64,000 bases of DNA, from assembly GCA_022843485.1 (NCBI GenBank), contig JALHNM010000002.1:381360-445359 (forward strand). The letters run 5' to 3'. The stretch is from Fimbriimonadaceae bacterium (GTDB lineage: Bacteria; Armatimonadota; Fimbriimonadia; Fimbriimonadales; Fimbriimonadaceae). Position 1 is the first letter of the stretch, and the number at the start of each line of letters is the position of its first letter. The notes under the pieces were generated by a model that saw only the letters and a list, made by a program, of their open reading frames with translations, made no database searches and was not told the origin of the DNA. This document shows, one piece after another, positions 47,593-56,405 of this stretch. A program made the translations under genes and the position numbers.

Positions 47593-48825
47593 ATGGTCCG
47601 TCTCCTGATCAGCCTGACGTGCGCGGCGCTCTGCTTGTCCTTGGCGGGGTGCTGGACTCAGCCCGTCGTGCGGGTCGTGGACCTTCCCCGCGACAGGGTC
47701 GAGATCGCCAAGGTCGAGCCGAAACGGTTCGCCGAGGCCACCGAGTTCGCCTGGGACGCGACGCGGGCCGTCCACACCCCGGGTAGAGGGTGGTGCTTCA
47801 GCCCGTTCGGCGTCGATCAGGTGCTCCTCATGCTGCTGAACGGGGCGGAAGGGGAGACCTACGACACGCTCGCCAAGGGGCTGCGGATCGGCGACGGGAG
47901 CCTGGAGAAGACGAACCAAGCCCGGATGGCCACCCTCGACGCGATCCGGGCGCTCCCCGGGGAACCGGTCCTCAACGCCTCGTCCCTCTGGACCGTGCAG
48001 CCCGCCCCGCTCCACCCGACCTACCGCGAGGAGATGCTCCGGTACTTCGGCGCCGAGGCCCGCAAGCTGGGCTCAGCCGGTCGGGACGCCGTGCGTCAGG
48101 TGAACGAATGGGTGAGCGTCCAGACCAAGGGCCGTATCACGGGCCTGTTCGAGAGCTTGTCGCCTAACGACGTGCTCATCGTGGTCTCGACGACGGTCCT
48201 CGACGCGACCTGGGAACTCCCGTTCGAGCCGGGGAAGTCAATGGCGTTCCGGTCGCCTTCTGGCACGCGCTCGATCCCGGCGCTCGTCGACGAGCGGACG
48301 GTCGACTTCGCCGAGGGCGCCACCTGGACCGCGATTCGGATCCCCTACCGCGCTCCAAACCTGGGCTTGGTGGTGGTCCTCCCCAAGACAGGGGACGTCG
48401 ATCAGCTCGTTCGCGGGATGAACGGAGCCGCGTGGGGACGTCTCATCCAGTCGCTAGAGTCCAGGGACGTGAAGCTGCAGGTGCCGAAGTTCGAGCTGAG
48501 GTCTCGGTTTGCGCTCAACGAGCCCCTGGCCGGGATGGGAATGGGGGAGCTCTTCAAGACCGTGAACACATTCCCTCGTATCTCCCTCGAACTGGCGACG
48601 GATGCGGCCGTGACTCAGTTCGTGCAACAGGCGGTCATCAAGGTCGACGAGCGCGGCACCCAGGCGGCCGCTGCCACCGGGGCCGCCGCGGCAGGGGGGA
48701 TGCCGTTACCGACCGAAAGGAAGGAGTTCGTCGCGGACCGGCCGTTTCTGTTCGCCGTTGTCGAGCGCACGTCCGGTGCCCTGCTCTTCGTCGGTTGCGT
48801 CGTCGAGCCCGGCACGTCCGAGTAG
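47593..48825 (+). CDS. Serpin (serine protease inhibitor), lipoprotein
   Basis: 410 residues. Lipobox LAGC (Cys20). The serpin fold is clear: FAWDATRAV, CFSPFGVDQVLLMLLNGAEG, LNASSLW, VNEWVSVQTKGRITGLFESL, VVSTTVLDATWELPF and final DRPFLFAVVERTSGALLFVG. The reactive-centre hinge VDERGTQAAAATGAAAAGG (351-369) has the Gly/Thr and small residues typical of inhibitory serpins; the scissile site should fall near Gly369-Met370, pointing to elastase-like targets. A surface-anchored inhibitor; the secreted subtilase and carboxypeptidases nearby show the cell handles extracellular proteolysis. Confidence 0.95.
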   Translation: MVRLLISLTCAALCLSLAGCWTQPVVRVVDLPRDRVEIAKVEPKRFAEATEFAWDATRAVHTPGRGWCFSPFGVDQVLLMLLNGAEGETYDTLAKGLRIGDGSLEKTNQARMATLDAIRALPGEPVLNASSLWTVQPAPLHPTYREEMLRYFGAEARKLGSAGRDAVRQVNEWVSVQTKGRITGLFESLSPNDVLIVVSTTVLDATWELPFEPGKSMAFRSPSGTRSIPALVDERTVDFAEGATWTAIRIPYRAPNLGLVVVLPKTGDVDQLVRGMNGAAWGRLIQSLESRDVKLQVPKFELRSRFALNEPLAGMGMGELFKTVNTFPRISLELATDAAVTQFVQQAVIKVDERGTQAAAATGAAAAGGMPLPTERKEFVADRPFLFAVVERTSGALLFVGCVVEPGTSE

Positions 48826-48859
48826 GCCTTCGGCGTCTCGCGAACAGTGTGCTGCTGTG

Positions 48860-48918
48860 CCCAGGCTGGAAGCCTGGGACACCATCGCCTGGAAGGCGAT
48901 GCTACGAGGCGATGCTAC
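48860..48918 (-). repeat. Palindromic repeat family A, copy 2
   Basis: CCCAGGCTGGAAGCCTGGG then ACACCATCGCCTGGAAGGCG and ATGCTACG, with a second partial GATGCTACG end. It lies between the convergent serpin and E1 beta genes. Both hairpins keep pairing although bases differ from copy 1. Confidence 0.85.
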
Positions 48919-48924
48919 GGGGCT

Positions 48925-49941
48925 CTAGTAGCGGCAGACGCGGAGGGCGGCCTCGGTGATCTTGTCGACCGAGGGCAGCACGAACGTTTCCAGCGGCTTC
49001 ACCCACGGTACCGGCGTGTCGAGCCGGGTCACGCGCACGGGCGGGGCGTCCAGGTACTCGAACGCCTCTTGCGCCAGCCGGGCGAGGATCTCGCCGGCGA
49101 AGCCACACGTCCGGGGCGCCTCGTTGACCACGACCAGCCGGTTCGTCTTCTTGAGCGACTCCAGGATCGTCTCCTCGTCCAGCGGAACCAGCGAGCGGAT
49201 ATCGATGACCTCGGCCCGGAACCCCTCGGCCTCGAGCGTCTTCGCCGCCTCGAGGCACATGTAGACGTTTGTGCCGTAGGTCACGATCGTCACGTCCTCA
49301 CCCTCTTGCCGGACGGCGGCCTTACCGAGCGGGACGAGCGCGGCGTCGCCTTCGGGCACCTCTTCCTCGATGGCCCGCTGGCGGTAGAGCTCCTTCATCT
49401 CGTAGAAGAGGATCGGGTTCGGGTCTCGCAGAGCACTCTTGAGCAGCCCCTTGGCGTCCCGCGGCGTGCTGGGGCAGACGATCTTGAGCCCGGGCGAGTT
49501 CGCGAACCAGGCCTCGTTCATCTGACTGTGGTAGAGGGCGCCGCCCCCATAGCCGCCCGCCGGGCCGCGGATGACCATCGGGATCGCGACCTCACCGGCG
49601 GTCCGGTAGTGGTAGGTCGCGGTGAAGTTGACGATCTGGTCGAACCCGCACGAGATGAAGTCGATGAACTGCATCTCGACCATCGTCGTCTTGCCGTTCA
49701 CGCACATCCCGCAAGCCACGCCGACGATGGCAGCCTCGCTGATCGGCGCGTCGATGACCCGTTCGCGGCCGTACTTCTCCTGGAGCCCGTCCGTGACCCC
49801 GAACGCCCCGCCGAGGATGCCGATGTCCTCGCCGATGCAGACCATGTCTGAATTGGCGGCCATCTCCTCGTACAGCGCCTCCTTGAGGGCGGTGAGGTAG
49901 TTCTTCTTCGTCGATTGAGGGGCTTCGGCGGTAGCGGCCAT
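48925..49941 (-). CDS. pdhB: 2-oxoacid (pyruvate) dehydrogenase E1 component, beta subunit
   Basis: 338 residues. YLTALKEALYEEMAANSDMV opening, IGEDIGILGGAFGVT, and DAPISEAAIVGVACG with the thiamine-activating Glu69. The C-terminal transketolase domain holds TIVTYGTNVYMCLEAAKTLE and DIRSLVPLDEETIL. With E1 alpha it decarboxylates pyruvate or a branched-chain 2-oxoacid on thiamine diphosphate. E2 and E3 are not in the window, so the substrate is open. It is downstream of the alpha gene with an unusual 240-bp gap. Confidence 0.94.
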   Translation of the reverse strand: MAATAEAPQSTKKNYLTALKEALYEEMAANSDMVCIGEDIGILGGAFGVTDGLQEKYGRERVIDAPISEAAIVGVACGMCVNGKTTMVEMQFIDFISCGFDQIVNFTATYHYRTAGEVAIPMVIRGPAGGYGGGALYHSQMNEAWFANSPGLKIVCPSTPRDAKGLLKSALRDPNPILFYEMKELYRQRAIEEEVPEGDAALVPLGKAAVRQEGEDVTIVTYGTNVYMCLEAAKTLEAEGFRAEVIDIRSLVPLDEETILESLKKTNRLVVVNEAPRTCGFAGEILARLAQEAFEYLDAPPVRVTRLDTPVPWVKPLETFVLPSVDKITEAALRVCRY

Positions 49942-49944
49942 AGG

Positions 49945-50186
49945 GGTTATTGCGGAGTGCGGATTGGGGACTGCGAAGCCGTCCGCGCGGCGGGCATCGG
50001 TCGCTTGGCGTCGACCGGGTCTACGAGTACGTTGTCGGCGGCGCCTTCTGCGAATCGTCCCACGCGGCGGGGCGACGGAAGCTCGAGCCCGGCAGGGCTC
50101 TTCGTCCTTCTCTTGAACTCGTTACGCTCCATCGTCAACCGCTCCCTGAACCCGCAATCCGCAATCACGAATCCGCAATCGCCTCA
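49945..50186. repeat. Inverted-repeat (MITE-like) element between pdhA and pdhB
   Basis: The segment is bounded by ATTGCGGAGTGCGGATTGGG on the left and by CCCGCAATCCGCAATCACGA plus ATCCGCAATCGCC on the right, which are imperfect inverted repeats of an ATTGCGGATT unit. The core has no plausible gene. It separates two subunits that are normally adjacent. The right end overlaps the last codons of pdhA. Confidence 0.5.
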
Positions 50187-51320
50187 CTCCCGGAACACCC
50201 ACATCCCGCCTTCCTCGCCGGGCGGGACGGTGTCGTTCACGGCGAACTCGACGCCTTCGGTCAGGTACTCCACGACGACCGGGGGGAAATCGGCGTCGGT
50301 GACTTCCGCGGCGCCCTTCCCTTCCGCCGGGTGCTCCTTGGATTGGTCGGCCGTCATCGTGCCCGCCGCGACCATCAGCCGCTTCATCACGGCAATCGGG
50401 TCGCGCGATCGGCCCTGGGCCACCTCGTCGGTCGGCCGGTACTTCGCCGCCCGGTCGTCGTCGTGGTCGCCGTGGCCATAGGCGCGGAAGGTCTTGCACT
50501 CCACGATGCTCGGCCCCTTCCCGCTCCGGGCAAAGTCGACGGCCTCCATGACCTTTTCGTAGACGTCGAAAACGTTCTGCCCGTCCGCGATGAGGCCGGG
50601 GATGCCGTAGCCGTCGGCGCGCCGGGCGAAGTCCTCGAGGCTGTACTCCATGTCCGTCGGAGTGCCGTACGCCCACTGGTTGTTCTCGATGATCGTCACG
50701 ACTGGCAGCCGGTGGACCGCGGCGAAGTTGACCGCCTCGTGGAACACACCCTGTGCCGTCGAGCCCTCGCCGTTGTAGGTGAGGACCACGGCGTCGCCGC
50801 CGTCGAGCCGGTCGGCGTACACCACCCCTGCGGCCGCCGGGATCGTTCCCGCAAGCATCGAAGTCGAGTGGATGATGTGCTTCGCCTTCGAGCCGATGTG
50901 CGACCAGTTGTCCCGGGCCCGGCCCGGCGAGCCCTGCTTGCCCCAGACCTGGGCACAGACCTCCTGGATCGTCATCCCCATCCGCCCCGGGTTGCGCCAA
51001 CCGTTGCGGAAATCCTTGAGGAAGAACGCCGGCATGTCCCGGTGGATCGGGCTGATCCAGTCGTTCGGCTTGAGGCCGTAGAGCGAGCCGACCAAGATCG
51101 CCTCCTGGTTATGGCTCGAGTAGAGCGTCCCGCGGAGCCGCCCTCGCTTCTTCTCTTTGATGAGCCGCACGTCGAAGTACCGGGCCAGGTACAGCTGGTT
51201 CAGCAGCTCCCTGTGATCGTCAGCGGTAAGCTTCTGACTGTAAGGGCCGAGCACGTACTCGGCGGGGGCCTGCGGGGCGCTTGGGGGTCGTTGGCTACGG
51301 TCGGCGGCGGTACTGGCCAA
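50184..51320 (-). CDS. pdhA: 2-oxoacid (pyruvate) dehydrogenase E1 component, alpha subunit
   Basis: 378 residues, from a TTG supported by GGAG 7 bp upstream. The thiamine diphosphate motif runs from LTYNGEGSTAQG to IIENNQWAYGTP. Other conserved parts: LRGTLYSSHNQEAILVGSLY, HRDMPAFFLKDF and KHIIHSTSMLAGTIP, and the phosphorylation-loop region YGHGDHDDDRAAKYR. It forms the E1 heterotetramer with the beta subunit at 48925. Confidence 0.93.
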   Translation of the reverse strand: MASTAADRSQRPPSAPQAPAEYVLGPYSQKLTADDHRELLNQLYLARYFDVRLIKEKKRGRLRGTLYSSHNQEAILVGSLYGLKPNDWISPIHRDMPAFFLKDFRNGWRNPGRMGMTIQEVCAQVWGKQGSPGRARDNWSHIGSKAKHIIHSTSMLAGTIPAAAGVVYADRLDGGDAVVLTYNGEGSTAQGVFHEAVNFAAVHRLPVVTIIENNQWAYGTPTDMEYSLEDFARRADGYGIPGLIADGQNVFDVYEKVMEAVDFARSGKGPSIVECKTFRAYGHGDHDDDRAAKYRPTDEVAQGRSRDPIAVMKRLMVAAGTMTADQSKEHPAEGKGAAEVTDADFPPVVVEYLTEGVEFAVNDTVPPGEEGGMWVFRE

Positions 51321-51533
51321 TGGAGGTCTCCGGAGGGTGGTCTATGAGGATACCTATCGGCAGACTCGATCCCAGGCCCCAGGCGGCACCGGCATCCGGC
51401 CCAGACAGTCAACAGAACTTCTAGGCCGCTACGACGTCGTCAGGTTCACAGGCCCCGAGGGCCGAATCAGTGGCCATGCCAACCCTCGCCCCGGGCTACG
51501 CGAACGCGACCTCGCACGGCACCTACCGACGGC

Positions 51534-54122
51534 TCACTCGGCGACCGTACCCCTGACGCGGAGCGACTCCCCGGCCGGGAGCCGGATCGGGCACGAGGCG
51601 ACGCCCCCAGGGGCGTTGACCGTCGTCGACTGGATCGAGAGCACGCTCCCCCACAGCCCCTTGACCCGGAGGGTGGCCGTCACGTCCTTGTCGGAAGGGT
51701 TGCGGACGACGGCCTCGAACCACCGCTTCCGCTTGTCCAACTTGAGCTCTGTGAACTGGCCGAAACCGAGCTCGAACTCGGCCCCGATCTGACGCAGGAC
51801 GATCCGCCGACCCACCCCGTCCCAGGGGCGCACGACGTAGGCGGAACCGTCCGTCTCGAAGTGGCACCCGAACGTGTAGAGCCCCGCCCCCGAACTCGGC
51901 AGCACGTACGACCCAACGCCCCGGAGGTAGTGGTAGTAGCCCAGCCCCGAGGCCCCGGTGAACGGGTTGTAGCCGGCGTGCTTCGACGAGAGGTCAGGGC
52001 AGTAGCACATCGACGCCCCCCCGTCTCGCCGCACGAGCGCCCACGGCCCGACCATCCCGCCGAAGGCCATCCGCATGTACGCTTCCGGCAGGCCGAAGTA
52101 GTCGCGATCCATGAGCCCGAAGAAGATGAGGGAGTTCGGGATCGTGGTGTGGGCGAGGCACGCCTCGCCGCGATCGAGCAACGCTCGTAGGGGCGAAGAG
52201 TCGGCCCCGTCCCAACTCCGCTTGTCCGCCCCGTACCACCACCAACTCGCAGCGAGCGACCGCGTGGCGAACGCGCAACGGACGGTCCGCTCCAAGTCCT
52301 CGTCGTTGGCCAGGAACCGGGCGGCGGCGAAGACCTCTTCGAACCCGCTCGTGTCCATGACCGACTCCCCGGCGAACGGGTACTCGAGCTTGACGAGCTC
52401 GTTCGCCTTGAACTGGATCCAGTGGGCGAGCTGGTCCGCTTCGGCGGTCATGTCCTCGTGGCGAAGGTCGTCGAGGAGGTCGTAGACCCGGGCGTAGCCG
52501 AGGACGCCGACCGTGCGGACGTACAGCCGCCACCCTTCCTGGAACATGGCCATCGCTGTCTGGTAGGCCATGCGGAGGTACTCGTTGCGGTCGCGGGCGG
52601 TCTCACCGTACGTACTCGCGATCCGGTAGAGCGCATGGTACAGGTTGAAGACGTGGGGGTAGTTGAGCGGCCGCCCGAAGTGCGAGCCCAGCCCCTCTTC
52701 GTCCAGGACGCTCCCGACGGCGAAACTCCCCGGGTTCTGGACGTCGTCCAGCAGGAACTCGTCGATGTAGCGGTCCACTAGACCGATCTGGCCCCGATCC
52801 GGGTAGATCGTGTTCTTCTCGGCAAGGAACAGGGCGTCGGCGAGGCTGCTCTCGAGCCCGCTCGGCTCGGCGAACTCCTCCGGCCCGGTGACGGGTGCGT
52901 TCTTGACGATGTCGGTCAGAACGACCGCCCCGAACAGCGGGGACTCCGGGTCCTCGACCGTTTGTCGCCCCGCGATGTAGACGGCGCGACGCTCGATGAG
53001 CTCGCCGATCGGCTCGGTGAACATCAAGTGGGCGTGGCACATCTGGCCCTTGTTGTCCTGGAAGCTCACACGGAGGGGGCCGTTGTCGCTCGGTCGGACG
53101 AAGCAGAACGAGCCCTCCTCGTCCGTGTCGGTCTCGACCTGGGCGTCCTTGCTCACGAAGAACTCCTTGGGCGAGGCCCCGCTCACTTCCAGCGCGATCC
53201 CGACGTCGACGGGCGCCACCGCGCTCGGGAGGAGCCGGATCGAGGGCTTGCCACAGGCGACGAGGGTCTGGTGGACGCCGTCCTGCTTGTCGCTATCGGT
53301 CGGCACGAACCGCATCTGCAAGACCCGGCGGTCGCCGGGCTCGAGGATGAGCGACGTGTGCTCGTTCATCCAGTTCGGCCATTCCTCCCGCTCGATGGTC
53401 GCCTTGCTGTAGGCGTAGACCACCGGGATGCCCTCCCACTGGTGCGGCGTGTTCATGCTCGCGCGGACGTGGGTGTAGAACTCCCAAGAGGTCCCGTCGC
53501 CGGGGAAGACGAGGAGCCCCGGGGTCTCGGCCGTCATCCTCTGGGCGAAGACCCAGCTGGCGGCACCACCGATGAACTTGTGGATGTAGACCCGGCTGGT
53601 CCAGAGCCGCCGCAGCTGGTCGTCGTTCCAACCGAAGCCGTCGTAGAAGTTGTTGAACGCGAGCGGGAATCCGAGCTCACCGATCTCGACGCTGACACGG
53701 CCCGTGTTGCGGATCTCGAGGTCCCAGACGACCTGGGGGTAACTCCCCGTGACCTCGTACCACTTCCCGGTCGCGGCGAGGTCCTCGAGGAAGGGGAACT
53801 CGTACTCGAGGCTGACGACGCCCGGGTCGCCGGCTTCGTCCTCGTCGTCGAGGCTGAACACCGGCCGGGCGCTCCGGTTGCGGCTGACGATCCAGGGCTG
53901 GTCTGGGCCGGTCCGGGCCCCGATCAGCACCGTGCCCGGGAGGTAGTCGAGGCTGCTTTCCTCGCCGAACTGGAGGGACGGGAGCACGAACTGGAAGTCC
54001 TCGCCCTCCTCCGGGAGGGCGGGGTCGCTCGCCCAGAGCTGCACGACCCGTCCGCCGTGGCCGAACTCCATCGAGATGAGACTGCCGGTCAAGTCTGACC
54101 GGTCGTCGTCGAACGGGTCCAT
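51534..54122 (-). CDS. Large glycosidase-like protein (DUF5695-like)
   Basis: 862 residues, no signal peptide. The N-terminal half is beta-rich (FQFVLPSLQFGEESSLDYLP, YPQVVWDLEIRNTGRVSVEI, ILEPGDRRVLQMRFVP). The second half is helical with the alternation expected of an (alpha/alpha) toroid: YPHVFNLYHALYRIASTYG, SGFEEVFAAARFLAND and YNPFTGASGLGYYHYLRGVG. A final beta domain ends the protein. The layout recalls DUF5695 and related glycoside-hydrolase-like proteins, but no catalytic residues can be assigned. Preceded by the divergent gene at 54278 across a family A repeat. Confidence 0.75.
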   Translation of the reverse strand: MDPFDDDRSDLTGSLISMEFGHGGRVVQLWASDPALPEEGEDFQFVLPSLQFGEESSLDYLPGTVLIGARTGPDQPWIVSRNRSARPVFSLDDEDEAGDPGVVSLEYEFPFLEDLAATGKWYEVTGSYPQVVWDLEIRNTGRVSVEIGELGFPLAFNNFYDGFGWNDDQLRRLWTSRVYIHKFIGGAASWVFAQRMTAETPGLLVFPGDGTSWEFYTHVRASMNTPHQWEGIPVVYAYSKATIEREEWPNWMNEHTSLILEPGDRRVLQMRFVPTDSDKQDGVHQTLVACGKPSIRLLPSAVAPVDVGIALEVSGASPKEFFVSKDAQVETDTDEEGSFCFVRPSDNGPLRVSFQDNKGQMCHAHLMFTEPIGELIERRAVYIAGRQTVEDPESPLFGAVVLTDIVKNAPVTGPEEFAEPSGLESSLADALFLAEKNTIYPDRGQIGLVDRYIDEFLLDDVQNPGSFAVGSVLDEEGLGSHFGRPLNYPHVFNLYHALYRIASTYGETARDRNEYLRMAYQTAMAMFQEGWRLYVRTVGVLGYARVYDLLDDLRHEDMTAEADQLAHWIQFKANELVKLEYPFAGESVMDTSGFEEVFAAARFLANDEDLERTVRCAFATRSLAASWWWYGADKRSWDGADSSPLRALLDRGEACLAHTTIPNSLIFFGLMDRDYFGLPEAYMRMAFGGMVGPWALVRRDGGASMCYCPDLSSKHAGYNPFTGASGLGYYHYLRGVGSYVLPSSGAGLYTFGCHFETDGSAYVVRPWDGVGRRIVLRQIGAEFELGFGQFTELKLDKRKRWFEAVVRNPSDKDVTATLRVKGLWGSVLSIQSTTVNAPGGVASCPIRLPAGESLRVRGTVAE

Positions 54123-54158
54123 GGGCAGGGAGCGTACCTCGCGACCCCACCCTCCCCC

Positions 54159-54203
54159 GTAGCACCGGCTCCCAGCCGGTGGTGCCCAAGGCTTCCAGCC
54201 TGG
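54159..54203 (+). repeat. Palindromic repeat family A, copy 3
   Basis: GTAGCACCGGCTCCCAGCCG, GTGGTGCCC, then AAGGCTTCCAGCCTGG. It sits between divergent genes, so unlike copies 1 and 2 it cannot be a transcription terminator for both neighbours. Confidence 0.85.
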
Positions 54204-54277
54204 ATCCCTCCGCCTTGCTCCGTCCCGACAGTCGACCGCACGGCCGAGGCTCGCCGCATCGGGGCCATACTTTAGGC

Positions 54278-54979
54278 GTGGCGTACGTCGTGTCGCTGGT
54301 CGGGGTGGGCAACCTCCGGTGCGGACCGCCCGTCGTCGCCTCCCTCGCGGCTTGGGGCCCGGAGATGGAGGTCGAAGTCCGGCTCTTCGACTCCAACGAG
54401 GAGCGACTCGACCTGATGGACCGGTTCGCGCGGGTCTGCCTCGACCGCACGAACGCCGGGCACGCCCTCAAGGCGACCTCCGACCCCGCCGAGGCGCTCG
54501 AAGACGCCGACTCCGTCGTCCTGACCGTGAGCGAAGACTGCGCCCGGCGGATGAAGGGGGCCGTCGAGCCGACGCCCGTCGAAGCTGTCCCACCGGGTCA
54601 GAGCTACCTCGATCTCGTGCGCGGCGACCCGAACCGGCCGACCCCGCTCGAGCGGCTCAGCCCCCAGACCCGGCTCATCCTCGCGAACCCCCTCCGCGAC
54701 GATGGCCGCACCCGCGAGGAAGCCCTCTCGGAGGCTCTCGAGTCTTTGCTCGCCCTAGCGCCCCCCCGAGCCCGGCTCCTCAGCCTGGTCCGCAGAGTCC
54801 CCCTTCCCCCTGGCCGGGAGCACGACTACCTCAACTGGCCGAGCCCGCTCGATACCGAACAGACGTTGCGAGTGCCCCACCAGATCCTGAGGTGGATCCT
54901 CGGCGAGGCCACCCTCGACGCGCTCCTCGACGAGGCCAGACGCTCGCCCGTCCTCGCCTGGCTGGAGAGCGGACCCTAG
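54278..54979 (+). CDS. Rossmann-fold protein, N-terminal GH4-like
   Basis: 233 residues from a GTG. VVSLVGVGNLRCGPPVVASL is an NAD-binding beta-alpha-beta, VRLFDSNEERLDLMDRFA has the acidic residue after strand 2, and ATSDPAEALEDADSVVLTVS matches the family 4 glycosidase / 6-phosphoglycosidase pattern of A-x-D-x-x-EAL-x-x-A-D-x-V. The catalytic metal-binding part of GH4 is not evident, and the protein is half the usual length. An NAD-dependent role is likely; the reaction is unknown. Confidence 0.65.
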   Translation: MAYVVSLVGVGNLRCGPPVVASLAAWGPEMEVEVRLFDSNEERLDLMDRFARVCLDRTNAGHALKATSDPAEALEDADSVVLTVSEDCARRMKGAVEPTPVEAVPPGQSYLDLVRGDPNRPTPLERLSPQTRLILANPLRDDGRTREEALSEALESLLALAPPRARLLSLVRRVPLPPGREHDYLNWPSPLDTEQTLRVPHQILRWILGEATLDALLDEARRSPVLAWLESGP

Positions 54980-54985
54980 CCGAGT

Positions 54986-55609
54986 TCAGTCGCGGGCGAC
55001 GACGTCTTCGGGGATCTCGAACCGGTCGCCCGCCTTGATGCCCCACTTCTTCATGACGCCCGCCTTCGTTTCCACGACGAACATCGACCGGCCGCGGCTC
55101 GAGTAGTCGGTCGTCTCGTCCATCGCGCGCATCGTGTAGGTGTTCAGCACCCGACCGTCCTTGTCGCAGTACGCGATATCGAGGGGCACGAGGGTGTTGC
55201 GCATCCAGAAGCGGCGGAAGTCCTCGTTCGGGAAGGCGAAGATCATGCCCTCGTCCTCCTTGAAGTCGGCGTCCTTGACGAACATCATCCCCTCCTGCCG
55301 CTTCATGTCCGAGTCCATGACCCAGGCCATGAGCGTCTTGCCGTTGATCTTGAGCGGCACGCGCTGCAGGTCGTCGAGTTGAAAGAGCCGTTCTTCGATC
55401 TTCCGCCACTTCCGGGGCTTGTCGTCTTGGGCCGCCTGCTGCGTCGCGGTCCCCGTCTGAGGGGGGTCGGGGCGCTTTTGGACGACGGTCTCGGGCGCAG
55501 GGCTCCCTGTCGCCTGAGTCGATACGGCCGTAGTCGAGACGGCCGGCGTCTGGGGCGCAGGGGCGCACCCGAGGGTCACAGCGAGGAGCAGGGTCGGCAG
55601 AACGGACAT
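54986..55609 (-). CDS. DUF192 lipoprotein
   Basis: 207 residues. Signal and lipobox VTLGC, then a Thr/Pro/Gln-rich linker of about 50 residues. The DUF192 domain starts about residue 85: LMAWVMDSDMKRQEGMMFVK, GMIFAFPNEDFRRFWMRNTL, VPLDIAYCDKDGRVLNTYTM and the final WGIKAGDRFEIP. The function of the family is unsettled; members are small, exported beta proteins. The ATG at 55609 is chosen for GGAGG 9 bp upstream and because it starts the signal peptide. Confidence 0.9.
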   Translation of the reverse strand: MSVLPTLLLAVTLGCAPAPQTPAVSTTAVSTQATGSPAPETVVQKRPDPPQTGTATQQAAQDDKPRKWRKIEERLFQLDDLQRVPLKINGKTLMAWVMDSDMKRQEGMMFVKDADFKEDEGMIFAFPNEDFRRFWMRNTLVPLDIAYCDKDGRVLNTYTMRAMDETTDYSSRGRSMFVVETKAGVMKKWGIKAGDRFEIPEDVVARD

Positions 55610-55638
55610 GGTTTGGGGCCTCCGCATCGATGGGTCAC

Positions 55639-56259
55639 CTACTCTGACGGTTGTCGTCGCTCCACGGCACCATCGGGCGGCCGAAAACTGTCCCACGAGG
55701 CCTCTTTTGCGCCGATAGCGGACTCGTGGACGAGGGTCGTGCCGATCAAGTCTAGCCCGGCGAGGAGTTGCTCTCGGGTACCGGGGTTCATCGTGAACGG
55801 AAGGGCCTTGTCGCCGAGCCGGACTTCCTGGCGCTCGAGGTCGACGGTGGCCTCGGCCCCGCTCCCCGCGGCCACTAGGGCGGCGTGGGCCTCCTCGTCG
55901 AGATCGACGAGGCAGAGCCCGCAGTTGCCCGCGTTGCTCCGGAAGATGTCGCTGAACCCGGCGGTCTCCGCTGTCCGACGCCCGATCACCGCCCGGTACC
56001 CGGCCTGCTGGATCGCCCAGACGGCGTGCTCGCGACTCGAGCCACAACCGAAGTTCGTCCCGACGACGAGCACCGACGCTCCGGCGGCATCGGGCCGGTC
56101 GAGTGGGAAGTCTTCGGCGCGGACGTCCTTGAAGAGGAGCTCCCCGTACCCGGACCGCTCGACCCGGCTCAAGAAGCGCGCAGGGATGATCCGGTCGGTA
56201 TCGACCTGGTCGGCGTCATAGACCGCGATCCGCCCCGTGTGAACGGTGAAGGCGTCCAT
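55639..56259 (-). CDS. leuD: 3-isopropylmalate dehydratase small subunit LeuD
   Basis: 206 residues. VDTDRIIPARFLSRVERSGY and VVGTNFGCGSSREHAVWAIQ are the aconitase-swivel signatures; SDIFRSNAGNCGL follows. With LeuC it isomerises 2-isopropylmalate in leucine synthesis, or homoaconitate-type substrates in lysine pathways. No leuC, leuB or leuA in the window. The protein ends with a ~25-residue extra tail (KEASWDSFRPPDGAVERR). It lies 29 bp upstream of the DUF192 gene. Confidence 0.94.
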   Translation of the reverse strand: MDAFTVHTGRIAVYDADQVDTDRIIPARFLSRVERSGYGELLFKDVRAEDFPLDRPDAAGASVLVVGTNFGCGSSREHAVWAIQQAGYRAVIGRRTAETAGFSDIFRSNAGNCGLCLVDLDEEAHAALVAAGSGAEATVDLERQEVRLGDKALPFTMNPGTREQLLAGLDLIGTTLVHESAIGAKEASWDSFRPPDGAVERRQPSE

Positions 56260-56288
56260 AACCCTAAGTGTACCGGGCCCCGGCCCAC

Positions 56289-56352
56289 GTAGCATCGGCT
56301 TCCAGCCGTAGCATCGGCTTCCAGCCGATGGTGCCCCGGGCTTCCAGCCCGG
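56289..56352 (+). repeat. Palindromic repeat family A, copy 4, with partial duplication
   Basis: GTAGCATCGGCTTCCAGCC occurs twice in tandem (56289-56307 and 56308-56326); the second continues through GATGGTGCCCC to CGGGCTTCCAGCCCGG. This shows head-to-tail growth of the unit. Confidence 0.88.
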
Positions 56353-56405
56353 ACCGGTCGAGTTCATACAGCCGCCCATTCCCCGCGACGCCGCAGACCC
56401 TGAGC

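Noticed and set aside
49947..50168. 73-codon minus-strand frame between pdhA and pdhB
   Set aside because: It lies within an inverted-repeat element and has no support as a gene.
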